Of a stretch of 64,000 bases of DNA, positions 1-9,229 are shown one piece after another. The DNA is from Clostridiaceae bacterium. Its GTDB lineage: Bacteria; Bacillota; Clostridia; DSM-8532. The notes under the pieces are model-generated. The model was given only the letters and a program-made list of their open reading frames with translations. It did no database searches and was not told where the DNA came from. Location: positions 24,730-88,729 of the forward strand of contig JAAYLX010000030.1 of assembly GCA_012521705.1 (NCBI GenBank), given 5' to 3'. How positions within the stretch are numbered: the first letter of the stretch is position 1; every line of letters starts with the position of its first letter. The position numbers and the translations under genes were made by a program.

Positions 1-81
1 GTTTACCCAGCACCCTCTTTCAATGGCCTCAATACAAATTAGTTCGTTTCCCGGTTCTACTGTTTTGAAAATTTCTATCAA
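1..81 (-). CDS. corA: CorA-family magnesium transporter, N-terminal fragment cut by the window edge
   Basis: Only the first 27 codons are in the window, from a TTG start at 81 reading off the left edge. The peptide begins MIEIFKTVEPG and ends IERGCWVN. This resembles the cytosolic N-terminus of clostridial CorA proteins, where a GCWxN motif is typical. A strong Shine-Dalgarno (AAGGAAGGTG) lies just upstream and decides the TTG start. The best support is context: the gene sits directly behind an M-box Mg2+ riboswitch, which normally controls Mg2+ transporters (CorA or MgtE). The channel domain and GMN motif lie outside the window, so the family call is an inference from the N-terminus plus the riboswitch. 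Confidence 0.65.
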   Translation of the reverse strand, partial: MIEIFKTVEPGNELICIEAIERGCWVN

Positions 82-160
82 CGGGATCACCTTCCTTCTA
101 TAAAATCACCTCACAAAGAATTATGTCCCCAAATACACGGGTGACATATACTACAAACAC

Positions 161-186
161 AATAAAAAAGCCCGCCGGAGCGGACA
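161..186 (-). terminator. Intrinsic terminator of the M-box expression platform
   Basis: On the minus strand GTCCGC-TCCG-GCGGGC forms a six-pair stem closed by a four-base loop and followed by TTTTTTATT. It lies between the M-box aptamer and the corA-like start. This is the expected place for a terminator that forms when Mg2+ is plentiful and shuts off the transporter. Confidence 0.8.
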
Positions 187-219
187 TGAATACTAAAATC
201 CATGGTAATCACACTCCCA

Positions 220-370
220 TCATTGAGCTTTGGCACTATACGACTTAGGTCTTCACCAGCTGCATTAAACAAAACCTTAATTCGGCAGTGTCTGTTCAAC
301 CCGTTGGCGTCTCTCGACGTTTCGGGGCAGCAGCATTTTTTCGTATAGGAGCCTCACCTAACAGGTAGTT
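220..370 (-). ncRNA. M-box (ykoK leader) magnesium riboswitch
   Basis: The minus strand carries the hallmark words of the M-box in order: GTGAGGCTCCTATACG, CTGCTGCCCCGAAACG, TCGAGAGACGCCAACGG, CAACAGACACTGCCG, AATTAAGG, and GGTGAAGACCTAAGTCGTATAG near the 3' end (given here in parts of the family consensus). The motif order and spacing match the known Mg2+-sensing riboswitch. A terminator and a CorA-like start follow directly. The short reading frame that crosses this stretch (111-299) is a by-product of the RNA and is not a gene. Ends are approximate. Confidence 0.93.
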
Positions 371-404
371 GCATACATGTATCAGGCAATTTATTTCCTA
401 TTAA

Positions 405-432
405 ATTATAGCACTTATGCAAATTACGTCAA
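405..432 (-). promoter_or_regulatory. Sigma-A type promoter of the M-box/corA transcript
   Basis: On the minus strand TTGACG (427-432) and TATAAT (405-410) are separated by 16 bases. The predicted start is near 398, about 30 bases before the M-box core. Confidence 0.75.
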
Positions 433-460
433 TAAAATTACTTAATATTCAAAATAACAT

Positions 461-495
461 AAAAAAGCGCTCTTATGATTTTATAGAGCGCTTTT
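461..495 (-). terminator. Terminator of the ABC operon
   Basis: The inverted repeat AAAAGCGCTC / GAGCGCTTTT encloses an A/T-rich loop and is followed on the minus strand by a T-run. It lies about 35 bases past the permease stop at 531. The A/T flanks on both sides would allow bidirectional function. Confidence 0.85.
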
Positions 496-530
496 GGGCC
501 ATCAGAGCCAGTTCTGTAGATTATTATGAT

Positions 531-1916
531 TTAATCCTGTCTCAGTGCTTTCATAACACTTAGTTTCATAGCCCGTCTTGAAGGAAGAAGTCCGGCAAGC
601 AGACTTGCAAGTGGAGCAAAGATTAAAGCGGCTATGGGAAGCCAAAACGGTATGACGGATGACGGGAGGGTTTTTTGACCATCGGGAGTCCAGATTATGG
701 ACCCGCCCAGACTTACATTAAATTTATTGAGAAGGTACGACATACCGAAACTCAGAAATATACCAAATATACCTCCGAATACCCCTATCCACCATGCCTC
801 CATCATAAACAGCCTGCGTATGTCGTTGAGCCTTGCACCTATAACCTTGAATATTCCAATCTCCCTCGTACGCTCGTAGATGGACATATACATGGTATTT
901 GCAATACCTATGGCAGCAATTACGAAGGACATAATGCCAATTCCCAAAAGAATCTGCCGTAAGCCCGCAGACTGTTTCTGCATCTCCTCCAGTATCTGTA
1001 CGGGGCTGAAACATTCATATCCCAATTCCTTAATTTTTTCCATAATGGGGACGACATCATCCATGCTCTTAGCTTTTACAATGACCTGGTAATAGCCCTC
1101 CTGCTCTTTTCCGCCTGAAGCATACATGGGCATAATGCGTACTCCTCCGTAAAAGCCGCCGCCTCCGTTGGAGCCGCCGTTCTGTCTATTGTATTTTTCA
1201 ATTTCTTTCTGATATTTCTTTACGGTATCCATTGGCATAAGTATGCGCCAGCTGTACTCGGAGCCTAATTGTTCCACAGTTCCGACCACTTCCACCTTAA
1301 CAGGCTTTGCCTGTACTTTAGGTTTTTCCATTCCCGGCTGCGGCTTTTCACCATAATTCATATCCCAGCTTATGGTGAGTTTTTCCTTTGTAATATCAAA
1401 GTCCTCGGGAATAGGTTCCCAGCGCACTGCCCTGGGATTATAAAAGTTATACATCACGTCTCTGCCAAATACCATTTGGTTGGTATCCCCTTCCTGCAGG
1501 GGGCGGCCATTGACAGGGATATCAAGAATGTCAAACATTCTTGGCTCTATACCCATAATGCTGACGTGACCAACGTATTTGCCGGCCATCATCTTCACAT
1601 TGATTTCGAAGATAGGAGCTACTCCTTCTACTCCGTCCATCTTTTCCAAACGGGCAACCATATCATCGTCAAGGGGAGGAATGTCCTTCCCGTCAGGGGT
1701 CTTACCACCCTGATTATAATGGTAGACGGTAATCTGCATTATATTGCCCATCTGATTGATCTGCTCCAGAAAGTTTCTGTTCATGGCAATACCTAAGGAG
1801 AGCATGATCATAATGGCACAGGTTCCTATCATTACACCTGATATTGTCAATAATGTCCGGAGCTTATGGCGGAACAGGTTTTTTATGCTTAGCAGCAAAG
1901 TATCCGTTAATTTCAT
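531..1916 (-). CDS. MacB/FtsX-like ABC transporter permease
   Basis: This 461-residue membrane protein has the layout of the MacB/LolCE/FtsX permease family. A first transmembrane segment (about residues 20-43) follows the cytosolic KNLFRHKLRT. Then comes a large extracytoplasmic domain of roughly 270 residues, with a glycine-rich stretch near residue 250, and a C-terminal FtsX domain with three segments (about 322-345, 372-395, 425-447). The coupling region reads YERTREIGIFKVIGA and the end PSRRAMKLSVMKALRQD, both typical of this family. Its ATG directly abuts the stop codon of the CARDB protein, so the genes are co-transcribed. Family members usually act mechanically on envelope substrates rather than moving a solute through a pore. 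The substrate here is unknown. Confidence 0.88.
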   Translation of the reverse strand: MKLTDTLLLSIKNLFRHKLRTLLTISGVMIGTCAIMIMLSLGIAMNRNFLEQINQMGNIMQITVYHYNQGGKTPDGKDIPPLDDDMVARLEKMDGVEGVAPIFEINVKMMAGKYVGHVSIMGIEPRMFDILDIPVNGRPLQEGDTNQMVFGRDVMYNFYNPRAVRWEPIPEDFDITKEKLTISWDMNYGEKPQPGMEKPKVQAKPVKVEVVGTVEQLGSEYSWRILMPMDTVKKYQKEIEKYNRQNGGSNGGGGFYGGVRIMPMYASGGKEQEGYYQVIVKAKSMDDVVPIMEKIKELGYECFSPVQILEEMQKQSAGLRQILLGIGIMSFVIAAIGIANTMYMSIYERTREIGIFKVIGARLNDIRRLFMMEAWWIGVFGGIFGIFLSFGMSYLLNKFNVSLGGSIIWTPDGQKTLPSSVIPFWLPIAALIFAPLASLLAGLLPSRRAMKLSVMKALRQD

Positions 1917-4019
1917 TTAAACTTCAAACTCCTCGCTCTTCTTGCGTTTGCGTTTAATAATAATGACCACTGCTGCAGCTATACCTGCAACCACTACTCC
2001 AATAATGATATAGAACCAGACACTGCCGACGAATCCCCTGCTCCCCATTGACGGATCCATGCCAGGGTCCATGGGTCCATCGACAGGGAATTCACCTCCG
2101 GGAGGCATCATCATTTCCATGACATTCATGGAAAGCTCTTTAACCAATTCTTTTTGTTCACCGCTGGCAGTTTCGTACTGGAATATAATCCGTCCTGTTG
2201 TTTCTCCCGGCATATTGGGAGTGATCATGACTTCAAAATACTCCCTGTATCCGGGGGTAAAGTTTCCGAAATAACTGCTTTTCGGGTCTACATGGAAGTC
2301 GCCTTCAATATTGAGCTTTACATTATAAATATCTGTCTTGCCCAGATTGTACATTTCAAAGGCGACGTACACCGGGTTTCCGACATAGATTTCAGGGGGC
2401 AGGGATATATCCGACACCTCAAATCTGGCAGGCTGGTATACGGGTATACCGATAATCTCATCTGCCTTGTAAGGATTTCCGGCATCATCTTCGTATTCAA
2501 AAGAAATTGTAACCGTATAGGTTTTTGATTTGGCATCGGGGATTGTAAACAGAGTCAGATCCCAGTCATAGGTGCCTTTGGGAGCAATCTTGTCTATGTA
2601 GAAGGTATTACTGCTGCCGACTGGTGAGAACACACTTCCTGTCTCATTTGATTCCTCGGTGACAATAAAGCTTCCCTTGATGTTTCTGACTGTCTTGGTC
2701 GCATGGGTATTGGCAAACTGGACATTTAACTTGAATTCTTCCCCTGCATCCACCAGAGTCGGCTCGGAAGAGTAGCTCTTGACAATGATTTTCGGTACAT
2801 TCTTGCCGGCCTCTCCTCCGGCTACATCCGAATCCACAAACACGGATATTGCCCGGGCAATGGCAGCGGATTCATCTGCGCCCACCGGCGCAACTTTAAT
2901 AGTGATGGGCACACCGCCTCTTGCCGCATTATAGTCGGGCTGGAAGCTAAACGTAACTTTTTTGTCTTCCCCGGGTTTAAGATTTTGGATTATAATGAGA
3001 TTTTGTGATGTTGGCAACAGTGCCTCTGTACTTTCAGCAGAAATCTTAATCTGCCCGGAATCCATGCTGTCAGTATTTTTGATTTCGACATCCACATTAA
3101 AATTTTCACCTGGTTTTACACTGGTCAATGAAGGTTTTATTTCTGTGATCTGCAGATCTGCTTCCTTTGCGTCACCGGCACCCTTGACCGGTATCCAGAT
3201 CTGCTGCTCTACCTTCGCATCTTTACCCAGTTCATCAGTATACTCAATTTCAAATGTTACAGGATAACTGCTGGACTTTAACTTTTCCGAAGCTATGAGT
3301 TTATAATTTAATGATCTTTTCTCTGACCCGAATACTCTGTAAAAATCATATTGGGAATTGCCAGAGAAAAGCATAAAGGTGTCCTGGGCAAGATCTTTTA
3401 TTGAGACCTTGACCCCTTTTGCAGACAGAGTACCTTCATTGGTAAGCAGCAACGAAAGCTCAAACATTTCTCCCGCTTTTGCTGAAACAGTCTGACCTTC
3501 AGGAAGAGTAAGCTTAAGATTACAGTTGGTCTGATAACTCTTTATTTTTATATAAACAGTATGTTCCGTAGGAGCTATTGCATCATTCCAGGTATTTGTA
3601 TATGACAATTGAAATGTGAGAGGGTAGTATCCGTCATTTACCAGTTTGTCTGCTTCCACCATAAGTTCGATATCAGCCTCACCGCCATTGGTGGTTAGCC
3701 ATTTTATTGGTTGTTCTGACAGTACTTTAACTGAAACAAATGGAGAATCCTCCTTATATAAAGGAGTAAAAACTATGTTCTTTGCATAGCTGTTCGGGCT
3801 AAGATTCTGAATATGTAGATTAAAAGTGCCGGTTTTTCCTGCTACCAGCTCAAGGTCATCATCCACATATACCCTGATTTGTGGCACAAAATGCGGTTCA
3901 TCAGGAATATAAACATCTGCGTAAAGCTCCAGTTTTGAACTTGTCATAGAAATTACCATAATAACCATAAAGACAATAAAAGCAACCGGTCCCTTTTTCT
4001 TAAGCCATTTTCCCATCAT
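1917..4019 (-). CDS. Membrane-anchored extracellular protein with about five CARDB-like beta domains (ABC system partner)
   Basis: The protein of about 700 residues has an N-terminal signal/transmembrane segment (GPVAFIVFMVIMVISM). It is followed by a series of Ig-like beta domains of the CARDB/COG1361 type, each opening with a phrase such as LVAGKTGTFNLHIQN, VSAKAGEMFELSLLLTN, VKPGENFNVDVEIKN, VDAGEEFKLNVQFAN or YVGNPVYVAFEMYN. A Pro/Met/Gly-rich linker then leads to one C-terminal transmembrane helix and a basic tail (KRKRKKSEEFEV). The topology puts the domains outside the cell. The frame is open up to a TTG at 4040, but ATG at 4019 has a good Shine-Dalgarno (GGAAGGG) and is preferred; both overlap the end of the ATPase gene. 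Position between an ABC ATPase and permease suggests a substrate-binding or wall-contacting partner. Function is not known. Confidence 0.8.
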   Translation of the reverse strand: MMGKWLKKKGPVAFIVFMVIMVISMTSSKLELYADVYIPDEPHFVPQIRVYVDDDLELVAGKTGTFNLHIQNLSPNSYAKNIVFTPLYKEDSPFVSVKVLSEQPIKWLTTNGGEADIELMVEADKLVNDGYYPLTFQLSYTNTWNDAIAPTEHTVYIKIKSYQTNCNLKLTLPEGQTVSAKAGEMFELSLLLTNEGTLSAKGVKVSIKDLAQDTFMLFSGNSQYDFYRVFGSEKRSLNYKLIASEKLKSSSYPVTFEIEYTDELGKDAKVEQQIWIPVKGAGDAKEADLQITEIKPSLTSVKPGENFNVDVEIKNTDSMDSGQIKISAESTEALLPTSQNLIIIQNLKPGEDKKVTFSFQPDYNAARGGVPITIKVAPVGADESAAIARAISVFVDSDVAGGEAGKNVPKIIVKSYSSEPTLVDAGEEFKLNVQFANTHATKTVRNIKGSFIVTEESNETGSVFSPVGSSNTFYIDKIAPKGTYDWDLTLFTIPDAKSKTYTVTISFEYEDDAGNPYKADEIIGIPVYQPARFEVSDISLPPEIYVGNPVYVAFEMYNLGKTDIYNVKLNIEGDFHVDPKSSYFGNFTPGYREYFEVMITPNMPGETTGRIIFQYETASGEQKELVKELSMNVMEMMMPPGGEFPVDGPMDPGMDPSMGSRGFVGSVWFYIIIGVVVAGIAAAVVIIIKRKRKKSEEFEV

Positions 4020-4713
4020 TCTGATCCCTTCCATTTTCAATCTTTTCTATCTTTCCATCACGTATCTTTATCACCCGTGATGCAAATCCCGATATCTCGA
4101 CATCGTGGGTAACTACCACTAAAGTCTGTTTGTTCTCTTTGGCAAGAGAAGTCATAAGATTCATCATCTCATATTTGTTGGCCGTGTCCAGGTTTCCGGT
4201 GGGTTCATCGGCAAAGATAATCTTTGGGTTATTGCAAAATGCTCTTGCGATACTTACCCTTTGCTGCTGACCACCGCTCAGCTCTGAAGGTTTATGCTTC
4301 ATCCTGTCCTTAAGGCCTACCGCTTCCAAAAGCTCTTTTGCCCTTTGCAGCCGTTTTTTCTTTGGTACTCCGCAAAAAGTCAGCGGTATTGTAACATTCT
4401 CGATGGCAGTGAGGGTGGGAATAAGGTAATAGCTCTGGAAGACAAATCCTATATATCGCTGCCGGAATACCGCCAGCTGATTTTCACTCAGGGTGTCAAT
4501 TCTGGTGTTGCCAATTTTTATAGAGCCCTTTGTCGGTCTGTCCAGACCGGCCATTATATGCAGCAACGTGGACTTTCCGGAACCGGAAGGCCCCTGAAGG
4601 CAGCATATTTCTCCCTCTTCTATCTCAAGGCTTATGCCGTTTACAGCCATTATCCGTTCCTGCCCCATCTTATAGCCGCGATATACATCATTCAGAGTAA
4701 TAATTGATGACAT
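4000..4713 (-). CDS. LolD/MacB-type ABC transporter ATP-binding protein
   Basis: The 237-residue nucleotide-binding domain has Walker A GPSGSGKST (about residue 40), Q-loop region FVFQSYYLIPTLT, signature LSGGQQQRVSIARA, Walker B IIFADEPTGNLD and the switch histidine in VVVTHD. The FQSYYLIPTLTAIENV and DEPTGNLD wording is typical of the LolD/MacB/FtsE group that partners FtsX-type permeases. A Shine-Dalgarno AAGGGGATC precedes the ATG. It is the first gene of a three-gene operon, and its 3' end overlaps the start of the CARDB protein gene, so translation is probably coupled. It would energise the permease at 531-1916. Confidence 0.93.
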   Translation of the reverse strand: MSSIITLNDVYRGYKMGQERIMAVNGISLEIEEGEICCLQGPSGSGKSTLLHIMAGLDRPTKGSIKIGNTRIDTLSENQLAVFRQRYIGFVFQSYYLIPTLTAIENVTIPLTFCGVPKKKRLQRAKELLEAVGLKDRMKHKPSELSGGQQQRVSIARAFCNNPKIIFADEPTGNLDTANKYEMMNLMTSLAKENKQTLVVVTHDVEISGFASRVIKIRDGKIEKIENGRDQNDGKMA

Positions 4714-4790
4714 AGTGATCCCCTTCGTATATCCTTTGGGTTTTTGTAAATGTTTTAATGGTTTCTTAAATTTATATGGTCAAGTTTGTG

Positions 4791-5825
4791 TTAAAATTCA
4801 TTCGTCAGCCATTGTGCCAGGTCATCCAAAACCTGATCTTTCATTCCCATATCCTTGTCGATATTCTTCATTCCGGCCTTGCTGTCCGAAAGCTTCTTTG
4901 CAAGATCCATTCCATTTATACGGGTTCCTTTGAGAATCTCAGGAAGTTGGGAGATGATTTCCTCACAAAGAGCGTCCGAATAAACCGCTGCACTCTTTAT
5001 TTGCGCTCCGTCCACTTTAAGGTATAATTCTATCCCGCCCCAGGAGAACCTGTTTTTCAATTGGACGTCAAAGTTGGGCGTCTCCCCGAAATTCCATTCC
5101 CATGAACCGTTTCTGACAATTATCTCCCTGAACTGCGAATCATTGGGCCAGATTGATTTATCATTGTCACTAAAGTGAATGTGTTTGCACTTGGCCCCGT
5201 ATTCTTCTTTGAAAGCGTTAGTTACAGCTTCCCTGATAATGCCCGGTGTCAGATCAGGCTTGATGTCACACAGATTAATTACTCGGCTTTTTACCGACGA
5301 TACGCCTTTGGCCTGGATTTTATCCTTTGATACGGTAAGATACCTGGCCATTCTTTCCTTATCCGCACTTATGAGGATTGTCCCATGGTGGAGGGCATTT
5401 AAACCTCTGAAACAAAATGCGTTTCCGGAGAATTTTCTGTCATCGACAACCATGTCGTTTCTGCCGCTCATGGCTGCATTTATCCCGAGATTTTTCAGGG
5501 CGTTTATAATAACCATGCATTGGCGCTTAACGTCATAGTCCTTCTGGTTCAATATAAACGAGAAGTTAAGGTTTCCTGCATCGTGGAATACCGCTCCGCC
5601 TCCTGATATTCTCCTGGCAAGGCGGATATTGTCCTCCTCCATCAGCATAAGGTTGCATTCTGTCCAGGGGTTTTGGTTCCGGCCAATTACAACGGTGTCC
5701 TTATTCTGCCATAAAAATAAAGTAGCTTCACCTAACGGCTGATTAATCAGAAAATACTCTTCCAATGCAAGATTAATCCAGGGGTTTTTGATTTCGGTAG
5801 TTATTATCTTTAATTCTCTTGTCAT
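4791..5825 (-). CDS. lplA: Lipoate-protein ligase A
   Basis: The protein (344 residues) activates free lipoate with ATP and attaches it to a lysine of lipoyl domains. The N-terminal catalytic domain shows NPWINLALEEYF, VVIGRNQNPWTECN, the family signature RRISGGGAVFHDAGNLNFSF (about residues 70-91) and KFSGNAFCFRG. A smaller C-terminal accessory domain follows, as in full-length bacterial LplA. It lies downstream of the glycine cleavage genes on the same strand, with a terminator between. Its most obvious client is the H protein encoded at 8834-9214. No lipoate synthase is visible in the window, so lipoate may be scavenged. That last point is inference. Confidence 0.92.
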   Translation of the reverse strand: MTRELKIITTEIKNPWINLALEEYFLINQPLGEATLFLWQNKDTVVIGRNQNPWTECNLMLMEEDNIRLARRISGGGAVFHDAGNLNFSFILNQKDYDVKRQCMVIINALKNLGINAAMSGRNDMVVDDRKFSGNAFCFRGLNALHHGTILISADKERMARYLTVSKDKIQAKGVSSVKSRVINLCDIKPDLTPGIIREAVTNAFKEEYGAKCKHIHFSDNDKSIWPNDSQFREIIVRNGSWEWNFGETPNFDVQLKNRFSWGGIELYLKVDGAQIKSAAVYSDALCEEIISQLPEILKGTRINGMDLAKKLSDSKAGMKNIDKDMGMKDQVLDDLAQWLTNEF

Positions 5826-5880
5826 CTCGTCTCCTGATTTTTTAAGTATTTATTTTGTCCGCAGGTACATTTTAACATGG

Positions 5881-5915
5881 AAAAAGCTGCTTCTTGTAAT
5901 TAGACGCAGCTTTTT
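5881..5915 (-). terminator. Terminator of the glycine cleavage operon
   Basis: The inverted repeat AAAAAGCTGC / GCAGCTTTTT has a 15-base loop and lies about 90 bases beyond the gcvPB stop. The A/T tracts on both sides fit an intrinsic terminator on the minus strand. Confidence 0.85.
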
Positions 5916-6002
5916 CCTGTTTAGTTCACCAAGGTTGCAAAAATATTTCGAAAATATTTCAGATAATACTTTTAAATATCTGTTACTTCAAAGTCCATAC
6001 AC

Positions 6003-7454
6003 TTATTTGCTCCATCTGAGGACAGGCGTACGTGCGGCTTTTACTTCATCCAGCCTTGTAACATGAGCCTTCCTGGGCGCCTTTTTCAGCGACTCAGGAT
6101 CTTCCTCGGCCAGTTTTGCCAGTTCCCTCATTGCCTCAATAAACTGGTCCAGGGTTTCCGGGCTCTCGGTTTCGGTAGGCTCAACCATCATGGCCTCTTT
6201 AACAATGAGAGGGAAGTAAATGGTCGGAGGATGATAGCCTCTGTCTATCAAACTCTTGGCGATATCCAGCGCGGTTGCTCCATTTTTTGCCTGTCTCACC
6301 GCCGAAAGGACAAATTCATGCATACACGTTCTGTTATATGGTATTTCATACAAATCTTCGAGCTTTTTCCGAATATAGTTTGCATTTAATACTGCTGTTT
6401 GGGAAGCCTCTTTAAGTCCCTGCGGCCCCATGGTCATAATATAGCTGAAAGCGCGCACTATGACAGAAAAGTTCCCGTAAAAAGATTTCACTTTGCCTAT
6501 GGACAGTGGCCTGTCGTAGTCCAGCACGTAACAGTCGTCTTGTTTCTCCACAACCGGTACCGGAAGGAAGGGCACCAGCTCTTTTGCAACACCTATCGGC
6601 CCTGAGCCCGGTCCTCCTCCGCCATGGGGAGTCGAGAAGGTTTTATGCAGATTTACGTGGGCAATGTCAAATCCCATATCGCCTGGCCTTGCAATACCCA
6701 TAATTGCATTCATATTGGCACCGTCATAGTAGAGAAGGCCTCCACATTCATGTACCATACGTGAGATTTCAAGAATATCTTCTTCAAACAAACCCAAAGT
6801 ATTGGGGTTTGTCAGCATAAGGCCGGCCACCGTATCGTCCAGCGTCTCTTTCAGGGCATTGATATCCACACAGCCTCTCTCGTCGGACGGGATATGGACC
6901 ACTTCAAACCCAACCAGTGCGGCAGATGCAGGATTGGTTCCATGGGATGAATCGGGAACAATTATCTTGACCCGTTTGTGGTCATTGCGGGATGTATGGT
7001 ATGCTTTGATAATCATTAAGCCTGTCATTTCGCCCTGGGCTCCGGCCGCAGGCTGAAGGGTAACTTTCTCCATGCCGAGTATTTCGGAAAGGTATCTATC
7101 CATGCGGTAAAGGAGCTCCAGACAGCCCTGGGAGCTTTCGGGACCCTGAAGGGGGTGCATTTGTGTGAACCCGTCCAATGAAGCCATATCTTCATTTATC
7201 TTGGGATTGTATTTCATCGTACAGGAGCCCAGAGGGTAAAAGCCCGAATCAACACCAAAGTTTCTTTGGGAGAGCTTCGTATAATGGCGGATTACATCCA
7301 CTTCCGAAACTTCCGGGATTTCAGGACTGTTTTCCCTTAATAAGTTGCCATCGAATAATGAATTTATATTCACTTTAGGTACATCGCTTATGGGAAGAGA
7401 ATAGCCGATACGGCCTTCAACAGATTTTTCGAAAATCAGTCTTTCGTCCCTCAT
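6003..7454 (-). CDS. gcvPB: Glycine decarboxylase P-protein subunit 2 (GcvPB)
   Basis: This 483-residue subunit carries the pyridoxal phosphate site of the two-subunit glycine decarboxylase. The binding lysine is visible in [20 protein letters not shown] (about residue 270), and the upstream [13 protein letters not shown] and [11 protein letters not shown] motifs are conserved. Together with GcvPA it decarboxylates glycine and passes the aminomethyl group to lipoyl-GcvH. Its ATG abuts the stop of gcvPA with no gap, so it is the last gene of gcvT-H-PA-PB. Length and motifs are those of an intact protein. Confidence 0.97.
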   Translation of the reverse strand: MRDERLIFEKSVEGRIGYSLPISDVPKVNINSLFDGNLLRENSPEIPEVSEVDVIRHYTKLSQRNFGVDSGFYPLGSCTMKYNPKINEDMASLDGFTQMHPLQGPESSQGCLELLYRMDRYLSEILGMEKVTLQPAAGAQGEMTGLMIIKAYHTSRNDHKRVKIIVPDSSHGTNPASAALVGFEVVHIPSDERGCVDINALKETLDDTVAGLMLTNPNTLGLFEEDILEISRMVHECGGLLYYDGANMNAIMGIARPGDMGFDIAHVNLHKTFSTPHGGGGPGSGPIGVAKELVPFLPVPVVEKQDDCYVLDYDRPLSIGKVKSFYGNFSVIVRAFSYIMTMGPQGLKEASQTAVLNANYIRKKLEDLYEIPYNRTCMHEFVLSAVRQAKNGATALDIAKSLIDRGYHPPTIYFPLIVKEAMMVEPTETESPETLDQFIEAMRELAKLAEEDPESLKKAPRKAHVTRLDEVKAARTPVLRWSK

Positions 7455-8837
7455 TTAAACCCCTCCCTGGCATATATTTTTTACCCTGTCGGCCAACAGG
7501 TCAATTTCTGCCCTGTCGCGTTTTTCGGTAACGGCAACAAGCCAACATCCCTTAAGCTCAGGATAATCGGTTGATAAGTCGTAACCGCCAATGATATTAT
7601 CCTTCAATAATTCGTCGTTAAGCTTTTTCGGATGGATGGCAGGCTTTACGACAAACTCCCTGAAGAAAGGTGCGTCAAAGACTTTTGAAACAGAATTGGT
7701 ATTTAACAGAGAGTTATATGCGTAAACAGATTTGTCAATGCACTGGCTTGCAACTTCATACAGGCCCTTTTTGCCCATCAGCGACAGATAAACAGTGGCA
7801 GTCAGCGCGCACATTGCCTGGTTCGTGCATATATTTGAAGTTGCTTTTTCCCTTCGAATATGCTGTTCCCTTGCCTGAAGGGTGAGTACAAATCCCCGCT
7901 TTCCTTCCGAGTCGGTGGTCTCGCCCACAATTCTTCCAGGCATGCGGCGTATCAGAGGTTTCTTCACAGCAAAGAATCCTAATAGCGGCCCTCCGAAATT
8001 CATGGGATTCCCCAAAGGCTGGCCTTCGCCCACAGCAATATCGGCACCAAGGTTTCCCGGAGCCTCGAATACTCCAAGTGAAATTGGATCACATACAGCA
8101 ATCAGAAGGGCATTTACTTCTTTGGCCATTTGTGATGTGGCTTTCAAATCCTCAACAATGCCAAAGAAATTAGGCGACTGGATGACTACAGCCGAAGTCT
8201 TATCCGACAGAGCCTTGCGGAGGGATTCAAGATTTACTGTTCCGCTTTTGTCACCTTCACAATAAAAATCAATCTCTTTAATCTCTATCCCTGAATGGCG
8301 CAATACCGAAGCCAAAACTTTTCGGTATTCCGGGTTTATACTTCTTGCAACCACCACTTCATTCCGGTTATTGTACCTGCACGCTAAAATAACAGCTTCA
8401 TAAAGGGCGGAAGCTCCGTCATACAGTGAAGCGTTGGCAGCATCCATCCCGGTCAGCTCGGCAATCATGGTCTGAAATTCAAACATTGCCTGAAGTATAC
8501 CCTGGCTCATTTCAGCCTGGTAAGGGGTATAGGAAGTATAAAACTCCTGGCGGGATGTTATATGGCTGACCGCCGAAGGTATTATGTGGTCGTAAATGCC
8601 CGCTCCCAAAAAGCATACATTCCGGGAGGCGTCATAATTTTTATTGGTCAGCTCCTGTGTCTGTTTCTTAAGTTCGTGCTCTGAAAGTGGGTCAGGAAGA
8701 TTGAGGTCCTCTTTGAGCCTCAGTTGGTCAGGTATAGCTGAAAACAGTTCGTCAATGGACTTAATGCCTATGGTTTTCAGCATTTCTTCCTGCTGTTTTT
8801 TGGTGGCAGGAATATATGACGATTTCAAAAGCTTCAC
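7455..8837 (-). CDS. gcvPA: Glycine decarboxylase P-protein subunit 1 (GcvPA)
   Basis: The 460-residue partner subunit has the usual start [18 protein letters not shown] and the conserved stretches [29 protein letters not shown] and [31 protein letters not shown] lies near residue 270. It belongs to the PLP-fold type I family but lacks the catalytic lysine, which is on GcvPB. Its start overlaps the gcvH stop by four bases (ATGA type), so translation is coupled. The two-subunit form is the one usual in Firmicutes and archaea. Confidence 0.97.
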   Translation of the reverse strand: MKLLKSSYIPATKKQQEEMLKTIGIKSIDELFSAIPDQLRLKEDLNLPDPLSEHELKKQTQELTNKNYDASRNVCFLGAGIYDHIIPSAVSHITSRQEFYTSYTPYQAEMSQGILQAMFEFQTMIAELTGMDAANASLYDGASALYEAVILACRYNNRNEVVVARSINPEYRKVLASVLRHSGIEIKEIDFYCEGDKSGTVNLESLRKALSDKTSAVVIQSPNFFGIVEDLKATSQMAKEVNALLIAVCDPISLGVFEAPGNLGADIAVGEGQPLGNPMNFGGPLLGFFAVKKPLIRRMPGRIVGETTDSEGKRGFVLTLQAREQHIRREKATSNICTNQAMCALTATVYLSLMGKKGLYEVASQCIDKSVYAYNSLLNTNSVSKVFDAPFFREFVVKPAIHPKKLNDELLKDNIIGGYDLSTDYPELKGCWLVAVTEKRDRAEIDLLADRVKNICQGGV

Positions 8838-9214
8838 TCTCCCTTTGTAAACTCTTCATACCGGGCTTTATCCATAAGAAGCTCCAGTTCATCCTTGTTG
8901 GACATTCTGACTACTGCGATATGATTTTCATAAGGGTCTTCGTTAATAAGTTCGGGGTTATCCTCGAGTGCTTCGTTGGCCTCTTCAACTGTCCCGGATA
9001 CGGGAGAATATACGTCCGATGCAGCCTTTACCGATTCCACAACTCCCAGCACTCCGCCCTGTTCAACAGTTGAGCCTGTTTCAGGGATTTCAACATAAAC
9101 TATGCTTCCAAGAGAGTGCTGAGCATAATCGGTAATTCCTATATAGGCCAGGTCACCTTCAACCCTCACCCATTCGTGGTCTTTTGAATAGTATAAGCCA
9201 TCTCTTACTTCCAT
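8834..9214 (-). CDS. gcvH: Glycine cleavage system H protein
   Basis: This is the 126-residue lipoyl carrier of the glycine cleavage complex. The lipoylated lysine is in [18 protein letters not shown] (about residue 64). The N-terminal [23 protein letters not shown] pattern (seen here in pieces) and the acidic [11 protein letters not shown] region are standard. It shuttles the aminomethyl intermediate from the P protein to the T protein. It lies 15 bases after gcvT and overlaps gcvPA by four bases. LplA, encoded downstream, probably provides its lipoyl group. Confidence 0.97.
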   Translation of the reverse strand: MEVRDGLYYSKDHEWVRVEGDLAYIGITDYAQHSLGSIVYVEIPETGSTVEQGGVLGVVESVKAASDVYSPVSGTVEEANEALEDNPELINEDPYENHIAVVRMSNKDELELLMDKARYEEFTKGE

Positions 9215-9229
9215 AAAAATCCTCCACCC

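Noticed and set aside
111..299. 62-codon reading frame on the minus strand
   Set aside because: It lies wholly within the M-box riboswitch and its terminator; the sequence is explained by RNA structure.
1269..1796. 175-codon frame on the plus strand
   Set aside because: It is antisense to the permease gene, has no ribosome site and a low-quality amino acid pattern.
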